A stretch of DNA of 64,000 nucleotides, taken from assembly GCA_020635675.1 (NCBI GenBank), contig JACJZJ010000002.1, forward strand, positions 744,001 through 808,000, in the 5' to 3' direction. Shown here piece after piece: positions 54,787 through 62,547 of the stretch; within the stretch, counting starts at the first letter, position 1; every line of letters begins with the position of its first letter. The position numbers and the translations under genes were made by a program. Under the pieces are notes generated by a model. The model ran no database searches and was not told where the DNA came from. It saw nothing but the letters and a program-made list of their open reading frames with translations. This stretch comes from Flavobacteriales bacterium (GTDB lineage Bacteria > Bacteroidota > Bacteroidia > Flavobacteriales_F > PHOS-HE28).

Positions 54787-55373
54787 TCGTTCGCGGTCAA
54801 GTTTTCCAGGACCGCTGGAAGGGCTTTCCGCAGGCGCGGTGCCGCCTTGATGCTATCGTGGAACACTACGATGGACCCCGGGCGCACGTTCTGAACGACA
54901 TTGCGGATGCATCGATCCCCATCGATCCGAGTGTCGAAGTCCGCGCTTAGTACATCCCACATGACGATGCGGAACCGGCCCTGCAAAGCACGCACTTGTT
55001 CCCTTGAGATCTTTCCGTAAGGTGGGCGGAACAGAGAGGTCCCGGTCACCATTTGGCAGAGCAAAACACTGCGCAGATAGGCGAAGGTGGACGTGCGCCA
55101 ACCGTTGCGGTGGTCCCACGTGTGGTTCCCGACCCCGTGCCCTTCCGCACGGATCCGTGCGAAAAGATCGGGATGCATCGCAACGTTCCTGCCGATGCAG
55201 AAGAAGGTGGCCTTTGCTCCGTGACGGGCGAGCGTATCCAGCACCCACGGCGTGGTCCGGGGTGCCGGTCCATCATCGAATGTGAGGTGCACGACGCGCT
55301 CCGTCGTTGGCATGCTCCATAACAGGTCCTTGTATAGCGGCCTCAGCAGGTCCGGTGTGCGGGCGAGGTACAC
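54705..55373 (-). CDS. Polysaccharide deacetylase (NodB homology domain)
   Basis: A 222-aa protein that starts from GTG at 55373, 5 bases after the upstream DUF2723 gene. The NodB domain is complete: TFDDGP (Asp33, Asp34), NHTWDH (His84, His88), RPPYG (116-120), a central VMWDVLSADFD and FHDS near the end. These give the metal triad and the catalytic base of carbohydrate esterase family 4. It lacks a clear signal peptide. It may deacetylate an envelope glycan or a lipid-linked sugar; its place in an operon with a DUF2723 glycosyltransferase-like protein fits envelope sugar work. The last 82 bases overlap the convergent rhodanese gene. Confidence 0.93.
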   Translation of the reverse strand: MYLARTPDLLRPLYKDLLWSMPTTERVVHLTFDDGPAPRTTPWVLDTLARHGAKATFFCIGRNVAMHPDLFARIRAEGHGVGNHTWDHRNGWRTSTFAYLRSVLLCQMVTGTSLFRPPYGKISREQVRALQGRFRIVMWDVLSADFDTRIDGDRCIRNVVQNVRPGSIVVFHDSIKAAPRLRKALPAVLENLTANDYRFVALPGGTTGLPASRQACIPPTRS

Positions 55374-55378
55374 GGGGG

Positions 55379-58300
55379 TCAGAATCGCATCCGGGAGACC
55401 TTGCGCGATGCCTCTTCCATCTCCTGTAACTTGGATTCGTACGCGTTCTCGGTGCTGTCCAGTCGTGCTTTCAGCGAATTGCCCAGCTCGGTCCGTCCGA
55501 AAACGACCTTGGTATCGTTCACCAGACGGTCCATCACCGCGTGCGTGATCGCCATCTCATCGCTAACCTTCTCCGCGAATTCCGGTTCGAGGCTGAGATA
55601 GTACGCCATGTTCTCGTCCATGATGTCGAACAGACGCTTTGCGATCACATCACCTTCTTCCGCCCCATCCGCCTTATAGTAGGATTCCGCCATGGGGAGC
55701 ATGATCCGATCGTACGGCACGTTGCGTTCCGGCATGTGCTCCATGCAGAGGTCCAGCACGGTGCGTGCGTCCTCTTTGCGTCCCTCGGTCACGAGCGCGT
55801 CCGCCAGGCCGCTGATCTGTAGGCGTAGGTTCGTGGTCATGCGCAGCACGTTCTCGTCCAGGTAGATGGGCTCCTCGCTGTTCATGTTCCCCCAACGGAA
55901 ACGCTCGGTGACGTTCCGGAACATGGTGTCCGTGGCTACACGACCGAACATATTGGGGTTGTTGCTCTTGGTCTGGATGGGTACCAGGCGATAGGCCAAT
56001 CCTTCCAGTTGGAAGTAGTTCTGGAGATTGATGTAGCTGTCCGGTCCGGTGGTGACCGCGAAATAGATGGGCCGGTCCCAGTTGAAGTTCGAAAGGAGAT
56101 CGAGGACCATCAGGTGGTTCTTCAACAGGATCTGCTTCTTGATCTGCCAGTCCACGCTTGGGACGATGCGCGCTGTGTCCTTGATCGACACCGTTCCGTT
56201 CGCCAGCACTTTCGCGCTGTCCACCGGTATGCGGAACTTGTCCGTGGGGAAGTATGCGTCCTTGGTGTTGCGCTGGAACAAGGGTTGCATGTTGCGGTCG
56301 TCGTAAACGAAATCCATGGCCGCCTTCAGGTCCACATAGATCCCCTTCTTGTTCTGCGAAGGGATGAGCGCCACGATATCACGTGTCCCCTGGCGGTATT
56401 TTTCCGGAGGCATCGCAAAGGGTACCGGGTCGCTGGTATAAGCCTTGCGTCGCATCTGATCGATGTACCAATCGGTGTTCAGCAGACTGAGATTCACCAC
56501 CCGTACATCGGTGCGTATGCCCTCGACCTCCTGAGCGTACCAGAGCGGGAACGTGTCGTTATCACCGTTGGTGAACAGGACGGCACCGGGTGCGCAGCTG
56601 TTGAGGTAGTCGGAGGCGAGATCGCGGGCCGGTTTGCGGATCTCCCGATCGTGGTCGTCCCATTCCGCGGCCAGCATGACCGCAGGAACCATCAGGCCGA
56701 TGAGCGTGGCGAGCACCCCCGGTGCCAGGTCGTTCCGGGTCGCACGGCCCAAGGCATGGAACAGGGCCAGGGCACCGCAGCCCATCGCGGCCATGGACCA
56801 GATCGCATAGCTGATCGCATGGTCATCACCTCCGATGCTCTCCACCAGGTATTTCAGCACGCCCAGACCGAAGGCCGCGCCCACCACCAAACCCAATTCG
56901 CGGGCCTTCACGTTGCGGGCCGCGTCGAACAGGCCATAGACCCCGAGCCCTATCCATATCGCGAACGCATAGAAGGAGCCCACGTAGGCATAGTCCCGTT
57001 CCCGCGGTTGGTAGGGGGTCTGGTTCAGGTAGATGACGATGGCGATGCCGGTGAAGAAGAACAGCAACATGACCACGGACCAGTCCTTCAGGTTGCGGAC
57101 CAATTGGAAGATGAAGCCGATCAGTCCCAGCAGCATGGGCAGGAGGAACATCCGGTTGTATCCTTTGTTCTCCAGCATGCTCGAGGGCAGGTGGTCCTGG
57201 TTGCCGAGACGCTGCGCATCGATCGCTTTGATCCCGCTGATCCAGTTCCCGTCGGTTATGTTGCCGTGTCCTTGGATGTCGTTCTGCCGACCGGCGAAGT
57301 TCCACAGGAAGTAGCGCCAGTACATCCAGTTCACCTGGTAGTCGACGAAGAAGCGCATGTTCTCGAGGAACGTGGGCTTGTTGATGATGGTCGGTTTGCC
57401 TTCGCGGTCGGTCCAGCGGATGGGCTTCCCCTGGAAATGGCTCCAACTCTTGTACGCCTCCACATGGGAGCGCTGTGAGCTGTACATCCGGGGGAAGAGC
57501 ATGGTGAACTCCGGTGCATAAACGGGTTCTGTCCCTTTCCGCGGGTCGGTGATGACGTACTTCTCGTCCAATTCATTCCCGGGATCCTGTTCCGACCAGT
57601 GCTGCGCGCTCCAGCGGTCATAGAATTGTTTGACCGTGCGTCCGTTCTTCTTTGCGGTCCAGGTCGCCGTATATACCGGGGTGCCGTCCTTGCGCTCACT
57701 GTCCAATTGTGAGTCCCAGAACTGCCCGATCAACAGGGGGCGGTCCCCATATTGCTCGCGGTTCAGATAGCTCAGCAGGTTGAATACGTTCTCCGGGTTG
57801 TTCTCGTCGATCGGTGGGTTGGCCGTGCTGCGCACCACGATCATCGCGAACGTGCTGTAGCCCAGGATGATGACGGTCACGCCCAGGATGATGGTGTTCA
57901 CCACGGCCTTTCCCCGGCGCTGGCTCCAGACCAGTCCGTACACGATCGCACCGATCAACAGCAGCCCATAGATCAGATTGCCACTATTGAACGGGAGCCC
58001 CAGGTCGTTCACGAAGAACAGCTCGAACATCCCTGCGACCTTGATCAGGCCAGGAATGATCACCGCCTGGATCGTGCCGAGGATCGCGGCGGAAATGATC
58101 AGCGTGACCAGCACGCCGCGTGGGGTCACCGAGTAGCGCTTGAAATAATACACGAACGCGATCGCGGGGATCGCAAGGAGGTTCAGCAGGTGCACACCAA
58201 TGGAAAGCCCCATCAGATATGCGATCAGGATCAGCCAGCGCGTGTGGTGCGGCTGATCGGCCTGGCTCTCCCATTTCAAGATCGCCCAGAAGACCACCGC

Positions 58301-58759
58301 CGTGAACAGGGACGACATGGCGTACACCTCGCCCTCCACGGCACTGAACCAGAAACTGTCGCTCCAGGTGTATGCAAGAGCACCCACGATACCGCTCCCC
58401 AGTACGGCGACCAGGCGTCCCGTGGAAGGTTCCTCGGCGCCGTTCCGCGACGCCAGCTTGTGGGCCATGTGCGTGATGCTCCAGAAGAGGAACAGGATCG
58501 TGAACGCGCTGGCCAGGGCGCTCAAGGCGTTCACCGCCACCGGCACGTGCTCCGTGCTCACCATGAAGCTGGCGATGCGCGCCAGGAACATGAACAGGGG
58601 CGCCCCGGGTGGATGACCCACTTCCAGCTTGTAGGCCGTGGCGATGAACTCACCGCAATCCCAGAAACTGGCCGTGGGTTCGATGGTGGCCAGATAGGTG
58701 AAGGCGGCCACCAGGAAGACCAGCCAGCCGGTGAGGATGTTCAACTTCTTGAAGCCCAT
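55379..58759 (-). CDS. DUF2723 membrane protein, glycosyltransferase family 117-like
   Basis: An 1126-aa protein from the ATG at 58759. The N-terminal ~600 residues contain many hydrophobic helices with the DUF2723 signature YLATIEPTASFWDCGEFIAT and KLEVGHPPGAPLFMFLARI, then YTWSDSFWFSAVEGEVYAMS. The acidic residues in the first luminal loop (DCGE) are typical of the GT-C membrane fold. After more helices near 600-720, a soluble C-terminal part follows (FTNGDNDTFPLWYAQEVEGI). The family is common in Bacteroidota and assigned to GT117; the donor and acceptor are unknown, protein O-glycosylation being one possibility. A TATTTTCG box lies 23 bases upstream of the start. Confidence 0.92.
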   Translation of the reverse strand: MGFKKLNILTGWLVFLVAAFTYLATIEPTASFWDCGEFIATAYKLEVGHPPGAPLFMFLARIASFMVSTEHVPVAVNALSALASAFTILFLFWSITHMAHKLASRNGAEEPSTGRLVAVLGSGIVGALAYTWSDSFWFSAVEGEVYAMSSLFTAVVFWAILKWESQADQPHHTRWLILIAYLMGLSIGVHLLNLLAIPAIAFVYYFKRYSVTPRGVLVTLIISAAILGTIQAVIIPGLIKVAGMFELFFVNDLGLPFNSGNLIYGLLLIGAIVYGLVWSQRRGKAVVNTIILGVTVIILGYSTFAMIVVRSTANPPIDENNPENVFNLLSYLNREQYGDRPLLIGQFWDSQLDSERKDGTPVYTATWTAKKNGRTVKQFYDRWSAQHWSEQDPGNELDEKYVITDPRKGTEPVYAPEFTMLFPRMYSSQRSHVEAYKSWSHFQGKPIRWTDREGKPTIINKPTFLENMRFFVDYQVNWMYWRYFLWNFAGRQNDIQGHGNITDGNWISGIKAIDAQRLGNQDHLPSSMLENKGYNRMFLLPMLLGLIGFIFQLVRNLKDWSVVMLLFFFTGIAIVIYLNQTPYQPRERDYAYVGSFYAFAIWIGLGVYGLFDAARNVKARELGLVVGAAFGLGVLKYLVESIGGDDHAISYAIWSMAAMGCGALALFHALGRATRNDLAPGVLATLIGLMVPAVMLAAEWDDHDREIRKPARDLASDYLNSCAPGAVLFTNGDNDTFPLWYAQEVEGIRTDVRVVNLSLLNTDWYIDQMRRKAYTSDPVPFAMPPEKYRQGTRDIVALIPSQNKKGIYVDLKAAMDFVYDDRNMQPLFQRNTKDAYFPTDKFRIPVDSAKVLANGTVSIKDTARIVPSVDWQIKKQILLKNHLMVLDLLSNFNWDRPIYFAVTTGPDSYINLQNYFQLEGLAYRLVPIQTKSNNPNMFGRVATDTMFRNVTERFRWGNMNSEEPIYLDENVLRMTTNLRLQISGLADALVTEGRKEDARTVLDLCMEHMPERNVPYDRIMLPMAESYYKADGAEEGDVIAKRLFDIMDENMAYYLSLEPEFAEKVSDEMAITHAVMDRLVNDTKVVFGRTELGNSLKARLDSTENAYESKLQEMEEASRKVSRMRF

Positions 58760-58781
58760 GCGCGTATGATCCGATAGGGGG

Positions 58782-58789
58782 CGAAAATA
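58782..58789 (-). promoter_or_regulatory. -7-like box TATTTTCG before the DUF2723 gene
   Basis: TAnnTTCG on the minus strand followed by CCCC. It predicts a leader of about 18 bases. The divergent tRNA-Gln box at 58836-58843 has the same form. Confidence 0.5.
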
Positions 58790-58835
58790 CCCATCTCCCA
58801 ACGGGTGGGCCCATTCCGGGTACCTTGGATCTTGT

Positions 58836-58843
58836 TAATTTCG
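58836..58843 (+). promoter_or_regulatory. -7-like box TAATTTCG before tRNA-Gln
   Basis: TAnnTTCG followed by CCCC, 38 bases before the tRNA. Two small hairpins lie between box and tRNA: CCGCC-TTT-GGCGG at 58846-58858 and CGGAGGG-CA-CCCTCCG just after. The precursor would therefore have a structured leader. Confidence 0.5.
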
Positions 58844-58881
58844 CCCCGCCTTTGGCGGAGGGCACCCTCCGTCGGGGTCTT

Positions 58882-58954
58882 TGGCCGATGGTGTAACTGG
58901 CAACACGTCTGATTTTGGTTCAGAAGAGTCTAGGTTCGAGCCCTAGTCGGCCAA
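58882..58954 (+). tRNA. tRNA-Gln (anticodon TTG)
   Basis: A 73-base tRNA. Acceptor stem TGGCCGA pairs with TCGGCCA, with discriminator A. The anticodon arm is TCTGA / TTTTGGT / TCAGA, giving TTG for CAA codons, and the TPsiC arm is CTAGGTTCGAGCCCTAG. CCA is not encoded (the gene is followed by CAATG), unlike the tRNA-Leu gene at 28546. Confidence 0.97.
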
Positions 58955-58964
58955 CAATGAAGTG

Positions 58965-58988
58965 GAAGCCCCGTGTGAACGGGGCTTC
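58965..58988 (+). terminator. Hairpin after tRNA-Gln, probable terminator
   Basis: GAAGCCCCG at 58965-58973 pairs perfectly with CGGGGCTTC at 58980-58988 around a 6-base loop, 10 bases after the tRNA. No long T-run follows (only GTCGTTG), so termination may be imperfect. From here to 59064 nothing else was seen. Confidence 0.65.
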
Positions 58989-59064
58989 GTCGTTGATCAG
59001 GGTGTGCTCATCCCGATGCACATCAGGTCGGTCCACAGCGCTCCGGGTGAAGCCCGTACCCTGT

Positions 59065-60426
59065 TCACCGAACGATCAACAGCACTGAATCCGAGCGGGT
59101 CCGTTCGCCCAGCCAGTGTCGCAGCCTTTCCAGGTCGGCCCTGCGGGGGCTGCGATCGAAACCGATGATGGCGACGATCGCGGTGTCCGGCACATCACGA
59201 CCGGGTGCATACAGGAGGTTCCGGTTCATCGTCAGGTGCGTCAGGCCCGGTTCAAGAGCCTTGATCTCCGGCAGCAGTTCATCCACGTGCACGGCCCGCT
59301 TTTGGTCGCGCTCCAGTTCGAGCTGCAACGCCTGTATCGTGGAATCCTTCGTTTGGATCGTCCTCTGCCCCGCGGTATAGAGGTCCTTGAGCACATCGGA
59401 GCGCAGTGCCATGAGGTCCACTCCTTTCTCCTTCCTATCACCTTGGTGGACCACGAGGTGGGCATCGCTCAGGTCATGGTCCTTCAAGCGCTCCTGGATG
59501 TGGGAGATCTCATCGTCGCTGAGGGGTTCGCCCATCAGGAACACATCGATCCGACGCACGCCACGCCGCGCGTCGATGCGGGATTCAAGCACATGCGTCC
59601 GGTCGAGCTCGCATTCCATGTTCACGAACGCGCGGGCCCGTCGTTCGAACAGGGTCCTGTCCACCAGCGTGTAGGCCAGATAGATGCTCGGAAGAATGGT
59701 GACCACGACCACCGTCCAGACCAGCATGCGGACCCGTCTGAACCGCACCTCGTCAACGAACGTGGCCGACGGGAACCGGAGCAAACGCACCACCACGAAG
59801 GCCGATACACTGATGAACACGGCGTTGATGAAGAACAGGTAGAGAGCGCCGAAGAAGTAGGCCGGATGCGCCGTGGCCAGACCATATCCCGCCGTGCAGA
59901 GCGGGGGCATCAGTGCCGTGGCGATCGCCACACCCGGGATCACGTTGGTCTTTTCCTTTCGCGTGGCGGCCACGATGCCGGCCAGCCCGCCGAACAAGGC
60001 GATAAGCACATCCCATAGCGTGGGAGATGTGCGGGCGAGTAGCTCGCTCTGGGCCTCGCTCAATGGGGTGATCAGGAAGTAGATCGCGGAGGAGGCGATG
60101 CTGATGGCCACGGCCACCCCAAGGTTCCGTGCCGCTTTCTGCACCAGCGGAATGTCGTAGATGCCGATCCCGACCCCGACGCCGATGATCGGACCCATCA
60201 GGGGGGAGATCAGCATGGCGCCGATGATCACCGCGGTGGAATTGACGTTCAAGCCCACCGAGCAGATCACGATGGCGAAGATCAACACCCACAGATTGGT
60301 GCCTCGGAACACCACGTTCCGGTCCACTTCCTCCACCACGGTGGTCGGATCCTGTGCATCGGCGCGCAGGTCGAACAGGCGGCGTAGGAAGAGCCGGTCC
60401 ATGATGCGGAGAAAAGTGTTGGCCAT
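59065..60426 (-). CDS. DUF389 integral membrane protein
   Basis: A 453-aa protein. Residues about 40-260 hold roughly six transmembrane helices with the DUF389 signature NSTAVIIGAMLISPLMGPI near 62-80 and KEKTNVIPGVAIATALMPPL near 155-175. The C-terminal ~190 residues are soluble, with a coiled coil (KDSTIQALQLELERDQKR) and a small alpha/beta domain (NLLYAPGRDVPDTAIVAIIG). The family is widespread and its function is unknown; a transporter or channel is often supposed. It is divergent from the DUF898 gene, with no convincing promoter box in front of it. Confidence 0.9.
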   Translation of the reverse strand: MANTFLRIMDRLFLRRLFDLRADAQDPTTVVEEVDRNVVFRGTNLWVLIFAIVICSVGLNVNSTAVIIGAMLISPLMGPIIGVGVGIGIYDIPLVQKAARNLGVAVAISIASSAIYFLITPLSEAQSELLARTSPTLWDVLIALFGGLAGIVAATRKEKTNVIPGVAIATALMPPLCTAGYGLATAHPAYFFGALYLFFINAVFISVSAFVVVRLLRFPSATFVDEVRFRRVRMLVWTVVVVTILPSIYLAYTLVDRTLFERRARAFVNMECELDRTHVLESRIDARRGVRRIDVFLMGEPLSDDEISHIQERLKDHDLSDAHLVVHQGDRKEKGVDLMALRSDVLKDLYTAGQRTIQTKDSTIQALQLELERDQKRAVHVDELLPEIKALEPGLTHLTMNRNLLYAPGRDVPDTAIVAIIGFDRSPRRADLERLRHWLGERTRSDSVLLIVR

Positions 60427-60502
60427 GGTCCTGGGCTGGGGAGGTGAATATCGGGGATCGGCGTGTTACACGGGCCGGGTCCGGTCACATCGCCTAATTT
60501 CC

Positions 60503-61471
60503 ATGCCCCAATACCGGATCACCATGGAGAACAGAACAAGCAGGCTCGCTTTCATCGGCGAGGGCGGCGACCTTTTCGTGATCCTGCTGGTCAACTGGTT
60601 GTTGACCGTGATCACGCTCGGCATCTATTATCCCTGGGCGAAGGCCCGCCGCCTGCAGTATTTCTACGAGCACACGGAGCTGGATGGGCATCCGTTCCAC
60701 TTCCATGGCACCGGCCGCGAGATGTTCAAGGGTTTCATCAAGGCCGTTGGTCTGTTCTTGGCGGTCTACGGCATCTACTTCCTTCTGATCATGGTCCGCA
60801 TGCCTGTCCTCGCGATCATTTTCCTGTTGGGGGCACTGATCGGACTGGTGCCCCTGGTCCTTCATGGAACCTACCGCTATCGGCTGGGTCGCAGCAGTTG
60901 GCGTGCGATCCATTTCGGGTATCGCGGTGAGCTGAGGGAACTCTTCAGGATCTGCCTCCGCGATGGTGCGCTCACGCTGATCACGTTCGGGATCTACGGG
61001 GCCTGGCTGCAGATGCACCTCCGCAACTACATCCTCGGACATGTGCGCCTCGGCAGCTCGCGGTTCAGCTACAAGGGGGATGGAATGGATTACTTCCTGC
61101 TCAACCTCAAGGGCTACCTGCTCACTTTGATCACGCTGGGGATCTATGCCTTCTGGTGGCAGCGGGACCTGTTCAACTATTACGTGGACAACCTGCGCTG
61201 GGAGTTCGATGAAGGGAAGCGTGTGGAGTTCAGGAGCACGGCGACCGGCGGGGACTTCTTCGGTCTCATCGTCGGGAACCTCCTGCTCGTGCTCTTCACC
61301 CTGGGCATCGGGCTCGCGTGGGCGCATGTGCGCACCATGCGCTTCATCAGCGGCCACATCTCGTTCGTGGGCGAGACCGACCTGGATCGCTTGGTGCAGA
61401 CCGAACTGGAGCACAAGAACGCCACCGCCGATGAGCTAGGCGACCTGCTCGACATCGGGATCTTCATTTGA
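60503..61471 (+). CDS. DUF898 (YjgN-like) membrane protein
   Basis: A 322-aa protein with about eight transmembrane helices in three related repeats: LVNWLLTVITLGIYYPWAKA, LITFGIYGAWLQMHLRNYIL and LLTLITLGIYAFWWQRDLFN. This internal triplication is characteristic of the family. The ATG at 60503 is used; an ATG at 60524 is equally plausible and fits better if the TAATTTCC near-match at 60495-60502 is a -7 box. The gene is translationally coupled to the M48 protease (TTGA). The function of the family is not established. Confidence 0.9.
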   Translation: MPQYRITMENRTSRLAFIGEGGDLFVILLVNWLLTVITLGIYYPWAKARRLQYFYEHTELDGHPFHFHGTGREMFKGFIKAVGLFLAVYGIYFLLIMVRMPVLAIIFLLGALIGLVPLVLHGTYRYRLGRSSWRAIHFGYRGELRELFRICLRDGALTLITFGIYGAWLQMHLRNYILGHVRLGSSRFSYKGDGMDYFLLNLKGYLLTLITLGIYAFWWQRDLFNYYVDNLRWEFDEGKRVEFRSTATGGDFFGLIVGNLLLVLFTLGIGLAWAHVRTMRFISGHISFVGETDLDRLVQTELEHKNATADELGDLLDIGIFI

Positions 61472-62547
61472 CCACGGAAGCCGAAGCGGTCCTCTACGAC
61501 GGACGCACCAGTCGTCCGATCGACGCGGTCGTGCGGATCCGCGAGCAGGGGGTGCTGGAGGTCGATGCCGACGGCGAACGCTTTCTGTGGCCGCTGGAGG
61601 ACAAGGACCTGCAGTGGGAACGTTCGCGCGCGTTGTTGCGCTTGAGCTTCGGCCATCATCCCCGCAAGGTGTTGATCGTCCGGGAAGCCGCGTTCATCCG
61701 GTCGTTCGCGGACCACGTGCAACGGGCGGGCCGGCGCGGTGTGTACGACCGGGTGTTGTCGCTGGCGCGGGGTGGCCCGTTGCTGTTCTTTCTGGGTACC
61801 GTCGTCGTTCTCGTGCTGGGGTATCTCTATGCGATCCCCTGGGGGGCGGAACACCTCACGCTCCTACTTCCCAGGTCGCTGGATACCCGATCAGGCAATG
61901 CGGTCTATGATGTCATGTCCGACGAGTTGGACCTGGACTCCGCGCGATCGACCGCGTTGCAGCGTTTCGGGGATCAGTTGCAATTGAGCCCGCATTACAC
62001 GCTCCAATACCATGTCGTCCATGATGATCAGGTGAACGCATTCGCTCTTCCGGGCGGTCACATCGTGGTCTTCACCGGCATTCTGGACAAGCTGGAGCGA
62101 CCGGAGGAATTGGCGGCCTTGCTTGCGCACGAGGCCACGCACGTGGAAGACCGGCACAGCATGCGCATGCTGGTCCGGCAGGCGTCGAGCTATGTCTTCC
62201 TTTCCTTGCTGCTGGGTGATGTGAACGGCGTGGTCGCGGTGGTGGCCCAGAACGCCGACAACATCCGCAACCTGTCCTATTCCAGGGACCTGGAGAGCAA
62301 GGCCGACCTGGAGGGGATGCAGCATCTCGTCGCGAACGGGGTCGACCCGCACGGGATGGTCGATCTGTTGAAGCTGCTCCGGGAAGAAGCCAGTGACGTG
62401 CCGCAGGGTGTGTCGTTCCTTTCATCCCATCCGCTCACTGCGCAACGCATCGCGGATGCGGAGCGTGAAGCGGGAACAATGGAGGTCCCTACTTCCGGTT
62501 ACCGGGACCTGGACGATGTCTTCGGGGCGGTCAGGAGCTTGCCGTGA
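61468..62547 (+). CDS. M48 family metalloprotease, membrane-anchored
   Basis: A 359-aa protein starting at TTG 61468, whose bases overlap the upstream stop (TTGA); no ATG start gives the N-terminal domain. Residues 1-75 form a small beta domain (AVLYDGRTSRPIDAVVRI), residues about 104-122 a transmembrane helix. The peptidase core has VNAFALPGGHIVVFTGIL and the zinc site HEATH at 221-225 with the third ligand Glu276 in LESKADLEG. The C-terminal end has SHPLTAQRIADAE. Members such as BepA and LoiP act on envelope proteins; here the target is unknown. Its stop lies inside aspS by 17 bases, convergently. Confidence 0.93.
   Translation: MTTEAEAVLYDGRTSRPIDAVVRIREQGVLEVDADGERFLWPLEDKDLQWERSRALLRLSFGHHPRKVLIVREAAFIRSFADHVQRAGRRGVYDRVLSLARGGPLLFFLGTVVVLVLGYLYAIPWGAEHLTLLLPRSLDTRSGNAVYDVMSDELDLDSARSTALQRFGDQLQLSPHYTLQYHVVHDDQVNAFALPGGHIVVFTGILDKLERPEELAALLAHEATHVEDRHSMRMLVRQASSYVFLSLLLGDVNGVVAVVAQNADNIRNLSYSRDLESKADLEGMQHLVANGVDPHGMVDLLKLLREEASDVPQGVSFLSSHPLTAQRIADAEREAGTMEVPTSGYRDLDDVFGAVRSLP

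Noticed and set aside
56009..57478. 489-codon plus-strand frame
   Set aside because: Antisense to the DUF2723 gene and without any known domain.
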